Part shown: piece by piece, positions 1 to 8,197 of the stretch
Numbering within the stretch: position 1 is the stretch's first letter
Layout of the letters: every line of letters starts with the position of its first letter
NCBI RefSeq assembly: GCF_040744945.1
Contig: NZ_CP160453.1
Span: forward strand, 5,704,001 to 5,768,000
Length of the DNA stretch: 64,000 nucleotides
Reading direction: 5' to 3'
Origin: Saccharothrix sp. HUAS TT1
Lineage (GTDB): Bacteria > Actinomycetota > Actinomycetes > Mycobacteriales > Pseudonocardiaceae
Notes under the pieces: generated by a model
Seen by the model: only the letters and a program-made list of their open reading frames with translations
Databases searched by the model: none
Told to the model about the DNA's origin: nothing
Program-made: the position numbers and the translations under genes

Positions 1-778
1 GGGCGTCCCGGATGGACACCGGCGCCGGCTCCCACCCGGCCAGCTGCCCCAGCCGCACCACGGGCGGCGCGACCGGCGCGTCCGCCAGCACCGCGCCCGG
101 CTCGCCCACCACCGGCGGCCGGCCGCCGCCGGGCAGCCACACCACGCGGTCGGCGTACTGCGCGACCCGCTCCAGCCGGTGCTCGGCGATCAGCACGGTC
201 ATGCCCAGGTCGTGCACCAGCCGGTGCAGCGCGGCCAGCACGTCCTCCGCCGCGCCGGGGTCCAGCGCGGAGGTCGGCTCGTCCAGCACCAGCACCCGCG
301 GGTGGGCGGTCAGGGCCGCGCCGACCGCCACCCGCTGCTGCTGCCCGCCGGACAGCGTCGCCAGCGGCCTGCGCCGCAGGTCGGCCAGCCCCAGCAGGTC
401 CAGCGTCTCCTCGACCCGCTTGCGCATCACCGGGTTCGGCAGCGCCAGCGACTCCATCGAGTACGCCAGCTCCTCCTCGACCGAATCGGTGACGAACCCC
501 GCCTGCGGGTCCTGCCCCACCACGCCGACCACGTCGGCCAGCTCGCGCGGCGGGTGGTCGCGGGTGTCGCGGCCGGCCACCAGCACCCGGCCGGTGAGCA
601 CGCCGCCGGTGAAGTGCGGCACCAGGCCGTTCACCGCGCGCAGCAGCGTCGACTTGCCCGACCCGGTGCGCCCCACCACCAGGCACAGCTCGCCCTCCGG
701 CACGTGCAGGTCCACGCCGGCCAGCGCGGGCGCGCCGGCGTCGCGGTAGGTGACCGAGACGTCCTCGAACCGGATCAC
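1..778 (-). CDS. ECF-type ABC transporter ATP-binding protein (partial, C-terminus outside window)
   Basis: ATPase subunit that would power an energy-coupling-factor importer at the inner face of the membrane. Reading from the GTG at 778, the usual ABC motifs appear in order: Walker A GRTGSGKST, a Q-loop in VGQDPQAG, signature LSGGQQQRV, Walker B VLVLDEPTSALDP and the H-loop AEHRLERV. After one ATPase domain (about 230 residues) the frame stays open to the window edge, so a second fused ATPase domain is possible but not visible. The start overlaps the permease stop (GTGA), which shows translational coupling. The riboswitch-led operon context argues for a corrinoid substrate; the sequence alone would not give the substrate. 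Confidence 0.9.
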   Translation of the reverse strand, partial: MIRFEDVSVTYRDAGAPALAGVDLHVPEGELCLVVGRTGSGKSTLLRAVNGLVPHFTGGVLTGRVLVAGRDTRDHPPRELADVVGVVGQDPQAGFVTDSVEEELAYSMESLALPNPVMRKRVEETLDLLGLADLRRRPLATLSGGQQQRVAVGAALTAHPRVLVLDEPTSALDPGAAEDVLAALHRLVHDLGMTVLIAEHRLERVAQYADRVVWLPGGGRPPVVGEPGAVLADAPVAPPVVRLGQLAGWEPAPVSIRDA

Positions 779-1836
779 GCGTCCACCCCGTTCCTGGCGA
801 TCACGACGGGCGCCACCGCGCACAGCACGCCGAGCGCGGGCAGCAGCGGCAGTTCGGGCACCGTCAGCGGCACGGTGCCCGGTGTCAGCGCGGCGCCGCC
901 CAACGCCGTCGGCGCGAGGTAGGTCGCCAGTGCCGCGACCAGCCCCGACGCGACGACCAGCAGCTCGCGCGGACCCCACCGGTCCGGCCGGTAACGGCTG
1001 CGCCGCACCCGCCGCGACCCGGTCCACAGCCCCGCGACCGCCAGCACCGAGCCCGCCGCCAGCATCGGCACGCCCACCAGGCCCGGCGCGCTGCCGTCGA
1101 GCAGCCCGTACGCGCCGACGCACAGCCCGGACAGCCCGCCGAGCACCAGCGCGCCGGTCACCACCCTGGCCCGCTTCGGCAGCCCCGCGGTCCGGCCGTA
1201 CCCGCGCGAGTCCATCGCCGCCGCCAGCGCCAGGGACCGCTCGAACGCGTCCTCCAGCACCGGCACGAGCAGCACCCGCACCGCCTTCACCCCGCGCACC
1301 ACGTCACCGCGCAACGCCCTCGCCCGGCGCACCGCCCGCGCGCCCGCCACCAGCTGCGGCGCGACCGTCAACGCCACCACCACCGCCACGCTCACCTCGT
1401 ACAGCGCGGCCGGCAACGACCGCAGCAGCCGCTTGGCGTTGGCCAGCGCGTTCGCCGCGCCGACGCAGCACAGCAACGTCGCCAGCTGCAGCCCCTGGTA
1501 CACCGCGAAGGCGAGCCCTTCGGCGCTGACCGGGCCGCCGAGCCGGACACCCCTGGCCCAGTCCGGCAGCGGGATTTCGGGCAGGGTCACCAGCACCGTC
1601 GGCCCGCCGATGCCGCCCAGCAGCACGTGCAGCACCACCCGGATCGCGAGCACCACCAGGGCGAACTTGAGGAACACCCCGTACGCGCCGGCCCACGGGG
1701 TGTCCTCGCGGCACGACACGGCCACGTACCCGGCGACCGCGATCACCATCGTGAGCAGCACCGGGTTGGTGGTGCGGCTGGCGACGGCGGCCAAGCACAG
1801 CGCCCACAGCCACCACGCGCCGGGGTGCAGGCTCAC
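775..1836 (-). CDS. ECF transporter transmembrane (T) component, CbiQ/EcfT family
   Basis: Membrane coupling subunit of an ECF importer, 353 residues. The start is the GTG at 1836, overlapping the stop of the upstream secreted protein (GTGA). Several hydrophobic segments are clear, and the cytoplasmic coupling-helix signature appears as AAAMDSRGYGR, the Ser/Ala-Arg-Gly motif through which EcfT proteins contact their ATPases. The protein is longer than a typical CbiQ (about 250 residues): its last 100 or so residues add extra hydrophobic segments of unclear role. No S component is visible in the window; it may lie beyond the left edge. The family is secure. The substrate is inferred from the cobalamin riboswitch upstream. 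Confidence 0.85.
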   Translation of the reverse strand: MSLHPGAWWLWALCLAAVASRTTNPVLLTMVIAVAGYVAVSCREDTPWAGAYGVFLKFALVVLAIRVVLHVLLGGIGGPTVLVTLPEIPLPDWARGVRLGGPVSAEGLAFAVYQGLQLATLLCCVGAANALANAKRLLRSLPAALYEVSVAVVVALTVAPQLVAGARAVRRARALRGDVVRGVKAVRVLLVPVLEDAFERSLALAAAMDSRGYGRTAGLPKRARVVTGALVLGGLSGLCVGAYGLLDGSAPGLVGVPMLAAGSVLAVAGLWTGSRRVRRSRYRPDRWGPRELLVVASGLVAALATYLAPTALGGAALTPGTVPLTVPELPLLPALGVLCAVAPVVIARNGVDA

Positions 1837-2675
1837 CCGGCCGCCTTGGCCCGCCGACGCGCGGTCCACACGCCCAGACCGGCCAGCGCGGCGATCACCA
1901 CGACGCCGACGACCAGCCCGACCGCGCCGCCGGACGACGTGCCCGCCGTCGGCTGCACGGCGACCGACGTGGCACTCGTCGGCGCGGGGGAGCCCGACGT
2001 CGTCGCCGCGGAGGACGTCGACGGAGGCGGTGTCGTCGTCTCGGTGGTCGTCGTCGGCACGGGCTCCGACTGGGTGGTGGACTCCGTCGGCTGCGCGGGC
2101 CGGGTCGGTTGACCCGGCTGCGGCGCGGGCGGCGCGGGTTGACCCGGCTGGCCCGGCTGGCCCGGTTGGACCGGTTGCGCGGGTCGGCCCGGGTCGGGCG
2201 CGGGTGGTTGCGGCGCGGGCCGGGTCGGCTGCGGCGCCGGGGGCGCGATGCCGGGCTGCCCGCCGCCGCCGAACGCCCAACCGTCCACAGTGCCCGGCGC
2301 CGGGTCGTGCGCGGCGGCGCTGGTGTCGCTGTAGACCCACGACCCGCCGGGCCGGGCGTGCCAGTAGCCCCAGTAGGCCGTGGGCGGCGACGTGGTGACG
2401 CACGGGTCGCTGCCCGGCAGGCCGTTGATCCGGCAGACGAACCCCGGCTGCCGCGCGGCGAACGTGTAGCCGAACCCGGCGGCGGTCAGCGCGGCCGTCC
2501 CGCTGGCCGGGTCACCGGGCGCGCAGCCCGTCCGCACGCCGCCGCCCAACGGGCCGAAGTCCACCACCACGGTGACGCCCGCGCAGTCCGCGGCCTGGGC
2601 GCTCGGCGGGACGCCGATCAGCGCGAGCCCGACGACGGCCGCCGTCGCCAGGACCGCCCGCCACCGGCCCGTCAC
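1833..2675 (-). CDS. Secreted membrane-anchored protein with transcobalamin-C/DUF4430-like domain (SCO2322-type)
   Basis: Exported protein of 280 residues. An N-terminal signal peptide (to about residue 28, ending AQA) is followed by a compact domain (about 30-145) containing RINGLPG, YWGYWHARPGGSW and VDGWAFGGG. These spacings recall the beta domain of transcobalamin/intrinsic factor (PF14478, formerly DUF4430). Next come a Pro/Gln/Thr-rich linker (about 146-240) and one C-terminal hydrophobic helix with basic residues (WTARRRAK), so the domain would sit on a stalk outside the membrane. GTG start. It lies 46 bp after the alpha-barrel gene and overlaps the permease gene. The resemblance is by eye. 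The family appears to be the one named after Streptomyces SCO2322. A corrinoid-binding role is inference supported by the operon riboswitch. Confidence 0.7.
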   Translation of the reverse strand: MTGRWRAVLATAAVVGLALIGVPPSAQAADCAGVTVVVDFGPLGGGVRTGCAPGDPASGTAALTAAGFGYTFAARQPGFVCRINGLPGSDPCVTTSPPTAYWGYWHARPGGSWVYSDTSAAAHDPAPGTVDGWAFGGGGQPGIAPPAPQPTRPAPQPPAPDPGRPAQPVQPGQPGQPGQPAPPAPQPGQPTRPAQPTESTTQSEPVPTTTTETTTPPPSTSSAATTSGSPAPTSATSVAVQPTAGTSSGGAVGLVVGVVVIAALAGLGVWTARRRAKAAG

Positions 2676-2721
2676 GGCGCGGTGCGGTCGAGGGGGCCGG
2701 CCGCCGTCGTGCGCCGTGCCG

Positions 2722-4041
2722 TCACCTGCCCGCCCCCGCGTGCCGCTTGCGCGCCAGCACGACCGCGAGCACGCCGCCCACCAGCAGCAGCACGCCCATC
2801 CACAGCGCCGGGCCGACCGAGGCGCCGGTGCGGGCCAGGTTGCCGTGACCGGCCACCGCGACCACGACCGCCGTCGTGGTGCTCGTGGCCGTGCTCGTGT
2901 CGGCGGTGGTGGTCGTCGCCTCGGTCGTGGTCGTCGTGGCGGTGGTCGTCGTGGTCGTGGTCTCCGAGCTGGTCGACGTCGGCGGGACGTCCGCGCAGTC
3001 GAGCACCGGCGCGCCCGGCGTGCCGCCCTCCGCCGTCAGGTCCGCGAAGTTGACGCCGACCAGCCCGAGGACGCCCTGCGCGCTCGCGCGCAGCGACGTG
3101 GCCCGCTGGAAACCCGCCTTGTCGAACGCGATCGCGCCCCGGTCCGCCGCCGCGGCCGCGCAGCCGACCCGCACCGACGTCAGGAACCCCGCCGCCCGGT
3201 CCGCCTCGGCCGTCCGGCCGCCCGCGCGCAACGCCTGCGCCGCGAGGCCGGTGCTGTTGGCGTTGCCCTCGTCGGTCGCGCCCTGGTCGCGGAACCCGCC
3301 GCCGGGCTGCTGCACGCCGGCCAGCCAGTCGAGGGCCCGGTCCGCCTCGGCGGTCCGGTCGACCGCCAGCAGCGCCTGCGCGACCATCGCGGTGGCGTCC
3401 ACGTGGGACGCGCAGGTCTCGGCCTCCAGGATCAGCGGGAAGCCGCCGTCCGCGCACTGCTCGCCGACGAGGTAGTCGACCGCGGCCCGCGGCGCGCCGT
3501 CCCACCGGTCCAGCGCCAGCACCGCGAACGCCTGGGTGAAGCCGTTGGAGTAGTCGGTGTACCGCGTCTTGTCGCGGAACCGGCCGGACGGGTCCTGCAA
3601 CGCCGTCAGGTCGGCGATCAGGTCGACGCCGCCGAAGCTCGTCGGGTCCTGCCCGTGCACCTGCACGCCGAGCGCGAGCTTGGCGTGCGCGCCCGCGAAC
3701 GACTCGGCCGGGTCGCCGAAGTGCAGGTAGTTGTCCATGATGGCCGGTTCGGCGAGCCAGGCGGCGATGCCGTCGGCGTTGTCGGACGCCACGCCGGCGG
3801 CGGTCAGCGCGAACAGCGCGTCCAGCGTCAGGCCCTGGTCGGGGTAGGCGGTGCCGTCCAGGACGATCTCCAGGTGGTCGCCGTCGACGAGCTGGCGGGC
3901 CAGCCACCCGGCGGCGGCGTCGCTCACGTCCGCCGTCGGCGCGGGCGCGCCCTGCGCGGCCTGGCCCTGCGCGGTGGCCACCGACGCGAGGGCGGCGACA
4001 GCGGCGGCGGCGATGGCGGCGGCGGTCCGTCTCAACGGCAT
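2722..4041 (-). CDS. Secreted prenyltransferase/squalene-oxidase-repeat (alpha6/alpha6 barrel) protein with LAxTG wall-sorting tail
   Basis: 439-residue exported protein and first gene of the riboswitch-led operon. It has a signal peptide (about 1-31), then a run of alpha-helical repeats with QDPSGRFRD, CADGGFPL and QQPGGGFRD, the glycine-rich turns of terpene-cyclase/transcobalamin-like barrels. A Thr-rich spacer (about 355-395) leads to LARTG, a hydrophobic helix and a basic tail (ARKRHAGAGR). LAxTG is the class E sortase motif of actinobacteria, so attachment to peptidoglycan is likely. Human transcobalamin joins an alpha6 barrel to a small beta domain; here the two parts would be separate proteins. 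It is unlikely to be a cyclase because it is secreted and I see no DDxxD or DxDD motif. Confidence 0.8.
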   Translation of the reverse strand: MPLRRTAAAIAAAAVAALASVATAQGQAAQGAPAPTADVSDAAAGWLARQLVDGDHLEIVLDGTAYPDQGLTLDALFALTAAGVASDNADGIAAWLAEPAIMDNYLHFGDPAESFAGAHAKLALGVQVHGQDPTSFGGVDLIADLTALQDPSGRFRDKTRYTDYSNGFTQAFAVLALDRWDGAPRAAVDYLVGEQCADGGFPLILEAETCASHVDATAMVAQALLAVDRTAEADRALDWLAGVQQPGGGFRDQGATDEGNANSTGLAAQALRAGGRTAEADRAAGFLTSVRVGCAAAAADRGAIAFDKAGFQRATSLRASAQGVLGLVGVNFADLTAEGGTPGAPVLDCADVPPTSTSSETTTTTTTATTTTTEATTTTADTSTATSTTTAVVVAVAGHGNLARTGASVGPALWMGVLLLVGGVLAVVLARKRHAGAGR

Positions 4042-4084
4042 GTTCGGCCTTTCCGGGCGCTGGGCGCGAGCGGACCCCGGACAG

Positions 4085-4245
4085 CCGTCACCGACTTCCC
4101 CCGGGCTCCGACCCGTGACCTCGACGGTGTCTGGAGCGTGGCGCGCGCGACGGGTGTTCGGGCTCGTCCCGGTCGGGACCTACCGTTGCGGGTCAGCGCC
4201 GGACTTCGACCGGCTTCCCCCGATTCTCACGCGCGATTGCCGATC
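4085..4245 (-). promoter_or_regulatory. Cobalamin (B12) riboswitch
   Basis: On the minus strand, GGGGGAAGCCGGTC (about 4207-4220), then GAAGTCCGG, then CGCTGACCCGCAACGGTAGG (4179-4198) follow the conserved core of cobalamin riboswitches (GGGAA..GGT..A..CC and GCTG.CCCGCAAC.GT). A candidate 3' box, GGGTCGGAGCCC, lies near 4100-4112. It sits about 50-200 nt upstream of the ATG at 4041, within the leader of the four-gene operon, so adenosylcobalamin would be expected to repress it. The core is a direct sequence match; the outer boundaries are approximate. The element lies in the spacer shared with the divergent P450 gene. Confidence 0.88.
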
Positions 4246-4252
4246 GTCTGTC

Positions 4253-4316
4253 ACGGTTACCGGTGTGTCAATCCGCCTCTGGCGCGATGCTGCTCACCCC
4301 TACGTACGGTTACCGT
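4253..4316. promoter_or_regulatory. Repeated ACGGTTACCG box upstream of the P450 gene
   Basis: ACGGTTACCG occurs at 4253-4262 and again at 4306-4315. The second copy extends to ACGGTTACCGT, a perfect 5-bp-arm palindrome about a central T. The pair lies 33-96 bp before the P450 start, outside the riboswitch core, so it could be an operator for the divergent P450 gene. No regulator gene is adjacent. Chance recurrence cannot be excluded. Confidence 0.3.
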
Positions 4317-4348
4317 CCAACATTCGACCTGGGGAAGAGGGGTGTTCG

Positions 4349-5608
4349 ATGACGACTTTGGCGTCCGTGCGCGACGGCTTGGTGGCGTGGGTCGCTCGGC
4401 GTTCGGCGACGCGGTGGGTGTTGGGCAAGATCGGTTCGCGGGCGTTGTCGCTGCTCCCGGACCGCGCGCTGGTCCCGCTGAAGCGGGACGGGGTGGTCCC
4501 GGTCGCCGAGCTGGAGCGGATGCGCGAGACCGCGGCGGTGCACCGCATCCCGGTGCCGTTCGGCTTGCGCGTGTGGTTGGTCACGGGCCAGGACGAAGCG
4601 AAGAAGGTGCTCTCCGACACAGGTGCGTTCAGCAACGACTACGCCCGGCTCGGCGAGGCGGTGGGGCGGCTGGAGCAGTCGCCCGGCGGCCTCGGGTTCG
4701 CCGACCCGCCCGACCACACCCGGCTGCGCAAGCTGCTCACGCCGGAGTTCACCATGCGCAGGCTGTCCCGCCTCGTGCCGCGCATCGACGCGATCGTGAC
4801 CGAGCGGCTGGACGCGATGGAGGCCGCCGACGGGCCGGTCGACCTGGTGCAGGAGTTCGCGCTGCCGATCCCGTCGTTGACGATCTGCGAGCTGCTGGGC
4901 GTGCCCTACGAGGACCGCGACCGGTTCCAGGAGCTGGCGGCGGCCCGGTTCGACCTGTTCGGGGGCGCGGGGCAGGCGTTGGGCGCGATCTCGGAGTCGC
5001 TGTCCTACATGGAGGAGATCGTGCGCCGCGAGCGCCGGTCGCCGGGTGACGGCCTGATCGGCTCGATCATCCGCCAGCACGGCGACGACGTCAGCGACAT
5101 CGAGCTGGCCGGCCTGGCCGACGGCGTGCTGACCGGCGGGTTCGACACCACGGCGTCGATGCTCGCGCTGGGCGCGATCGTGCTGCTGCGCGACGACGCG
5201 GCGCGGACGGCGATGCGCGACGACGACGCGGCCACCGCGCCGCTGGTCGAGGAGCTGCTGCGGCACCTGAGCGTGGTGCAGGTGGCGTTCCCGCGGTTCG
5301 CCCGGCACCCGCTGCGGGTCGGCGACCAGCAGGTCGAGGAGGGTGACGTGGTCGTGGTGTCGCTGTCGGCGGCCAACCGCGAGGGCACGCCGCAGTTCGA
5401 CGCCGGCCGTCCGGCCTCGTCGCACCTGGCGTTCGGCCACGGCGCGCACCGCTGCGTGGGCGCCGAGCTGGCCCGGATGGAGCTGCGCGCCGCCTACCCG
5501 GCCCTGCTGCGCCGCTTCCCGAACCTGCGCCTGGCCGCCGAGCGCCCGGCGTTCCGCGCCGCGTCCATCGTGCACGGCGTCGACAAGCTGCTCGTGCACA
5601 CCCGCTGA
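4349..5608 (+). CDS. Cytochrome P450
   Basis: Soluble bacterial P450 monooxygenase, 419 residues. Key motifs are the I-helix GGFDTTAS (about residue 263), which replaces the usual AGxxT with Gly-Phe-Asp; ExxR in EELLRH (about 301); and the heme loop FGHGAHRCVGAE with the proximal Cys near 368. The start is the ATG at 4349, preceded by GGGGAAGAGGGG. The open frame runs further upstream but lacks a comparable ribosome site there. No ferredoxin, reductase or biosynthetic partner is adjacent, so the substrate is unknown. It is divergent from the cobalamin operon and followed by a nested palindrome. Confidence 0.95.
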   Translation: MTTLASVRDGLVAWVARRSATRWVLGKIGSRALSLLPDRALVPLKRDGVVPVAELERMRETAAVHRIPVPFGLRVWLVTGQDEAKKVLSDTGAFSNDYARLGEAVGRLEQSPGGLGFADPPDHTRLRKLLTPEFTMRRLSRLVPRIDAIVTERLDAMEAADGPVDLVQEFALPIPSLTICELLGVPYEDRDRFQELAAARFDLFGGAGQALGAISESLSYMEEIVRRERRSPGDGLIGSIIRQHGDDVSDIELAGLADGVLTGGFDTTASMLALGAIVLLRDDAARTAMRDDDAATAPLVEELLRHLSVVQVAFPRFARHPLRVGDQQVEEGDVVVVSLSAANREGTPQFDAGRPASSHLAFGHGAHRCVGAELARMELRAAYPALLRRFPNLRLAAERPAFRAASIVHGVDKLLVHTR

Positions 5609-5613
5609 GCGTT

Positions 5614-5719
5614 GAACTCGGGGGCCCCGACCGCAGGACTCTCGCGCCCTGGATGTAGGACTCTCGCGAGAGTCCTACATCCAGGACCCGCGTGTCGAAC
5701 GTTCAGGACCCCCGAGTTC
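5614..5719. repeat. Nested intergenic inverted-repeat element with a 38-bp perfect palindrome
   Basis: The core at 5648-5685 is a perfect palindrome with no loop, centred on TCTCGCGAGA. A partial copy of its arm, AGGACTCTCGCG, lies at 5635-5646. Outer arms GAACTCGGGGG (5614-5624) and CCCCCGAGTTC (5709-5719) enclose the whole element. It follows the P450 stop by 5 bp, so it can act as a terminator. The nested arms also look like one palindromic element inserted into another. No coding potential is seen. Confidence 0.75.
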
Positions 5720-5813
5720 ACCATTCAGGTACTGGATGACGTTGTAGCGTTGCTTAAAGCTGTGTCATGAGGTTTCACTTTTCTTGAAGTTCGGCGTGCG
5801 CGACGGTGATCCC

Positions 5814-6773
5814 ATGACCGGACGAGGCGTGCTGCGGGTGGCGGCGCTGGCCCTGCTGTGGGGCTCGTGCTTCCTGTGGATCGAGCTGGCCCTGACCGGC
5901 CTGTCACCCGCGCAGATCACCGTGACCCGCTGCGCCCTGGGCGCCGCCACCCTGCTCGTCCTGGCCCGCGCGAGCGGTCAGCGGCTGCCCCGCGGGCTCT
6001 GGGGGCACCTGGCGGTCGCCGCGTTCTTCTGCAACGCCCTGCCGTTCCTGCTCTTCGCCATCGGCCAGCGGACCGTCGACTCCGGGGTGGCGGGCGTCCT
6101 CAACGCGACCACCCCGCTGTTCTCGCTCCTGATCGGACTCGCCGTCGGCACGGACCGCGGCGTCACGCCGGTCCGGGTCGCCGGCCTGGCCCTCGGCTTC
6201 GCCGGCGTCCTGCTCATCTTCGCCCCGTGGCAGCACGGCGGCGCCGGTCCCGGCGTGCTCGCCCTCCTCGGCGCGGCGGCCGGTTACGCGGTCGCGTTCG
6301 CCTACATGGGGCGCAAGCTGGTCGGCAGGGGAGGCCCGGTGGCGATGTCCGCCGCCCAGCTCACCGCCGCCACCGTCCTGGCCGCCGTCACGCTCCCGTT
6401 CGACCGCACCCCGGCGACGCCCAACGCCACGGCCGTCGTCGCTGTGGTGGTGCTCGGCGTCTTCGGCACCGGCGTCACGTTCATCCTCAACTACCGGATC
6501 ATCGAGGACGAGGGCCCCACCAGCGCCGCCACCGTCGGCTACCTGCTGCCCGTCGTCTCCGTCGCCCTGGGCGCGGTCGTGCTGGACGAGCCGCTGACGC
6601 CGCGCGTCCTCGCGGGCATGGCCGTGGTCCTGGTCGGCGTCGCCCTCACCCGGCTCGCGGTGCGCCGGTCGACACCGGACAAGCGCCCGGCCGAGCGACC
6701 TGGGCATTACCAGTTGTCCGTTATGTCCACCGAGGGTGACGAGCCGCGCGGCCGTTCGGCCGACCACCGTTGA
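5814..6773 (+). CDS. EamA/DMT-superfamily transporter
   Basis: Polytopic inner-membrane protein of 319 residues with about ten hydrophobic segments arranged as two five-helix EamA halves. Characteristic stretches are LLWGSCFLWIELAL in helix 1, VLNATTPLFSLLIG at the end of the first repeat and YLLPVVSVALGAVVLDEPL in the second. EamA proteins export small metabolites or amino acids; this substrate cannot be read from sequence. I chose the ATG at 5814, where the hydrophobic N-terminus begins. A TTG at 5784 would add ten residues. The last 35 or so residues are hydrophilic and cytoplasmic. It is a single gene, with 115 bp to the next start. Confidence 0.9.
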   Translation: MTGRGVLRVAALALLWGSCFLWIELALTGLSPAQITVTRCALGAATLLVLARASGQRLPRGLWGHLAVAAFFCNALPFLLFAIGQRTVDSGVAGVLNATTPLFSLLIGLAVGTDRGVTPVRVAGLALGFAGVLLIFAPWQHGGAGPGVLALLGAAAGYAVAFAYMGRKLVGRGGPVAMSAAQLTAATVLAAVTLPFDRTPATPNATAVVAVVVLGVFGTGVTFILNYRIIEDEGPTSAATVGYLLPVVSVALGAVVLDEPLTPRVLAGMAVVLVGVALTRLAVRRSTPDKRPAERPGHYQLSVMSTEGDEPRGRSADHR

Positions 6774-6888
6774 CCACGGCATAACCGCTGGTCAGGCTGC
6801 TGGTCTGGACCACGGACGAGTGAGCAGCGGACCCCGCGAACCCTGCCGCGGGGCGCACTCGTCCGGGTTCACCCGAAGGAGCCAACCC

Positions 6889-8070
6889 GTGCGTCCTCTT
6901 CACCGAACGCTCGTCGTCCTGGCCGTCTCCACCACCGCCGTCGGCCTCACCACCGACGCCGCCATGGCCGAGCCCCCGCACCAGGCCGACGTCGTCACCG
7001 CGACGGCGTCCGCCACCGTCCACCCCATCAAGGACTCCTACATCGTCGCGCTGAACCCGACCGCGCGCAGCGGCGTGAGCGTGGCCGCCGCGGCGGGCGT
7101 CACGCCGACCCACGTCTGGGACGCCGCCTTCCACGGCTTCGCCGCCAAGCTCACCCCGGCCCAGCTGCGCAGGCTCAGCCGCGACCCGGCGGTCACCACG
7201 ATCGAGCAGGACGTGCTGGTCACCGACGCGCTCGACGCCACCCAGGCCAACCCGCCGTCGTGGGGCATCGACCGGGTCGACCAGAGCGCCCTGCCGCTGT
7301 CCAAGAGCTACACCTACAACCAGACCGGTGCGGGCGTGCACGCCTACATCATCGACACCGGCATCACGCCCGGCCACGCGGACTTCGGCGGCCGGGCCAC
7401 GTTCGACTACAACGGCTACGACACCAACAACACCGACTGCCACGGCCACGGCACGCACGTCGCCGGCACGATCGGCTCCACCACGTACGGCATCGCCAAG
7501 GGCGTGCGGCTGCACGGCGTGAAGATGATGAACTGCTCCGGCAGCGCCACCACCACGTCCGCGATCAACTCGATCAACTGGGTCACCGCGAACCACACCA
7601 AGCCTGCCGTGGCCAACACGTCGTGGAACTTCACCGCGTCGGCGAGCCTGGAGACCGCGATCCGCAACATGATCGCCGCGGGCGTCTTCCTGGCCACCTC
7701 GGCGGGCAACACCGGCGGCAACTCGTGCGACCGCCTGCCGCGCAAGGTCGAGACCGCCAGCGTGGTGGCCTCGACCACCAACACCGACGCCCGCTCGTCG
7801 TTCTCCAGCACCGGCGCGTGCGTCGACCTCTACGCGCCGGGCAGCTCGATCATCTCGACCCTCCGCACCGGCGGCTCGGGCGCGATGAGCGGGACGTCGA
7901 TGGCGACGCCCCACGTGGCGGGTGTGGCCGCGCTGTACAAGCAGCGGTTCGGCGACCAGTCGTCGGCCACCGTGCACAACTGGCTGAACTCCTCCGCCAC
8001 GCCGAACGTCGTCGGCGGCGGCACCACCGGCGGCACGGTCAACCGCCTGCTGTTCACCAACGGCCTGTGA
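6889..8070 (+). CDS. Secreted subtilisin-family (S8, proteinase K-like) serine protease
   Basis: Extracellular endopeptidase precursor, 393 residues. It has a signal peptide (about 1-27, ending AMA), an I9-type inhibitor propeptide (about 45-115, with DSYIVALN and HGFAAKL) and an S8 catalytic domain. Catalytic residues are Asp in IIDTG (about 156), His in HGHGTHVAG (about 187) and Ser in GTSMATPHVAG (about 337). The GTG start at 6889 has AAGGAG eight bases upstream. It lacks the C-terminal domains of its relative at 12381-14315, which shares NPPSWG-DR-DQ and SYTY around the mature N-terminus. A GC-rich stem-loop follows the stop. Confidence 0.95.
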   Translation: MRPLHRTLVVLAVSTTAVGLTTDAAMAEPPHQADVVTATASATVHPIKDSYIVALNPTARSGVSVAAAAGVTPTHVWDAAFHGFAAKLTPAQLRRLSRDPAVTTIEQDVLVTDALDATQANPPSWGIDRVDQSALPLSKSYTYNQTGAGVHAYIIDTGITPGHADFGGRATFDYNGYDTNNTDCHGHGTHVAGTIGSTTYGIAKGVRLHGVKMMNCSGSATTTSAINSINWVTANHTKPAVANTSWNFTASASLETAIRNMIAAGVFLATSAGNTGGNSCDRLPRKVETASVVASTTNTDARSSFSSTGACVDLYAPGSSIISTLRTGGSGAMSGTSMATPHVAGVAALYKQRFGDQSSATVHNWLNSSATPNVVGGGTTGGTVNRLLFTNGL

Positions 8071-8074
8071 TCGT

Positions 8075-8114
8075 CCCCGGCGCGCGGCGTCCGTCCTCAC
8101 GCCGCGCGCCGGGG
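8075..8114 (+). terminator. Strong stem-loop terminator after the S8 protease
   Basis: Sixteen-base arms at 8075-8090 (CCCCGGCGCGCGGCGT) and 8099-8114 pair perfectly around an 8-nt loop, starting 5 bp after the stop codon. There is no T tract, as is usual for actinobacterial terminators. Confidence 0.8.
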
Positions 8115-8197
8115 CACCCTGCCCCGTGGGTGTTCGACGGGCGTGAGGTCTTCCCGTTCCCCCGACAGACGGCCGTCGCCGGTGCGAGGATCGACCG

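Noticed and set aside
2722..4041. Terpene cyclase or prenyltransferase.
   Set aside because: The repeat fold is shared, but the protein is secreted and wall-sorted and lacks DDxxD or DxDD catalytic motifs.
4349..6773. A natural-product gene cluster around the cytochrome P450.
   Set aside because: No synthase, ferredoxin or tailoring genes are adjacent; neighbours are a transporter and a protease.
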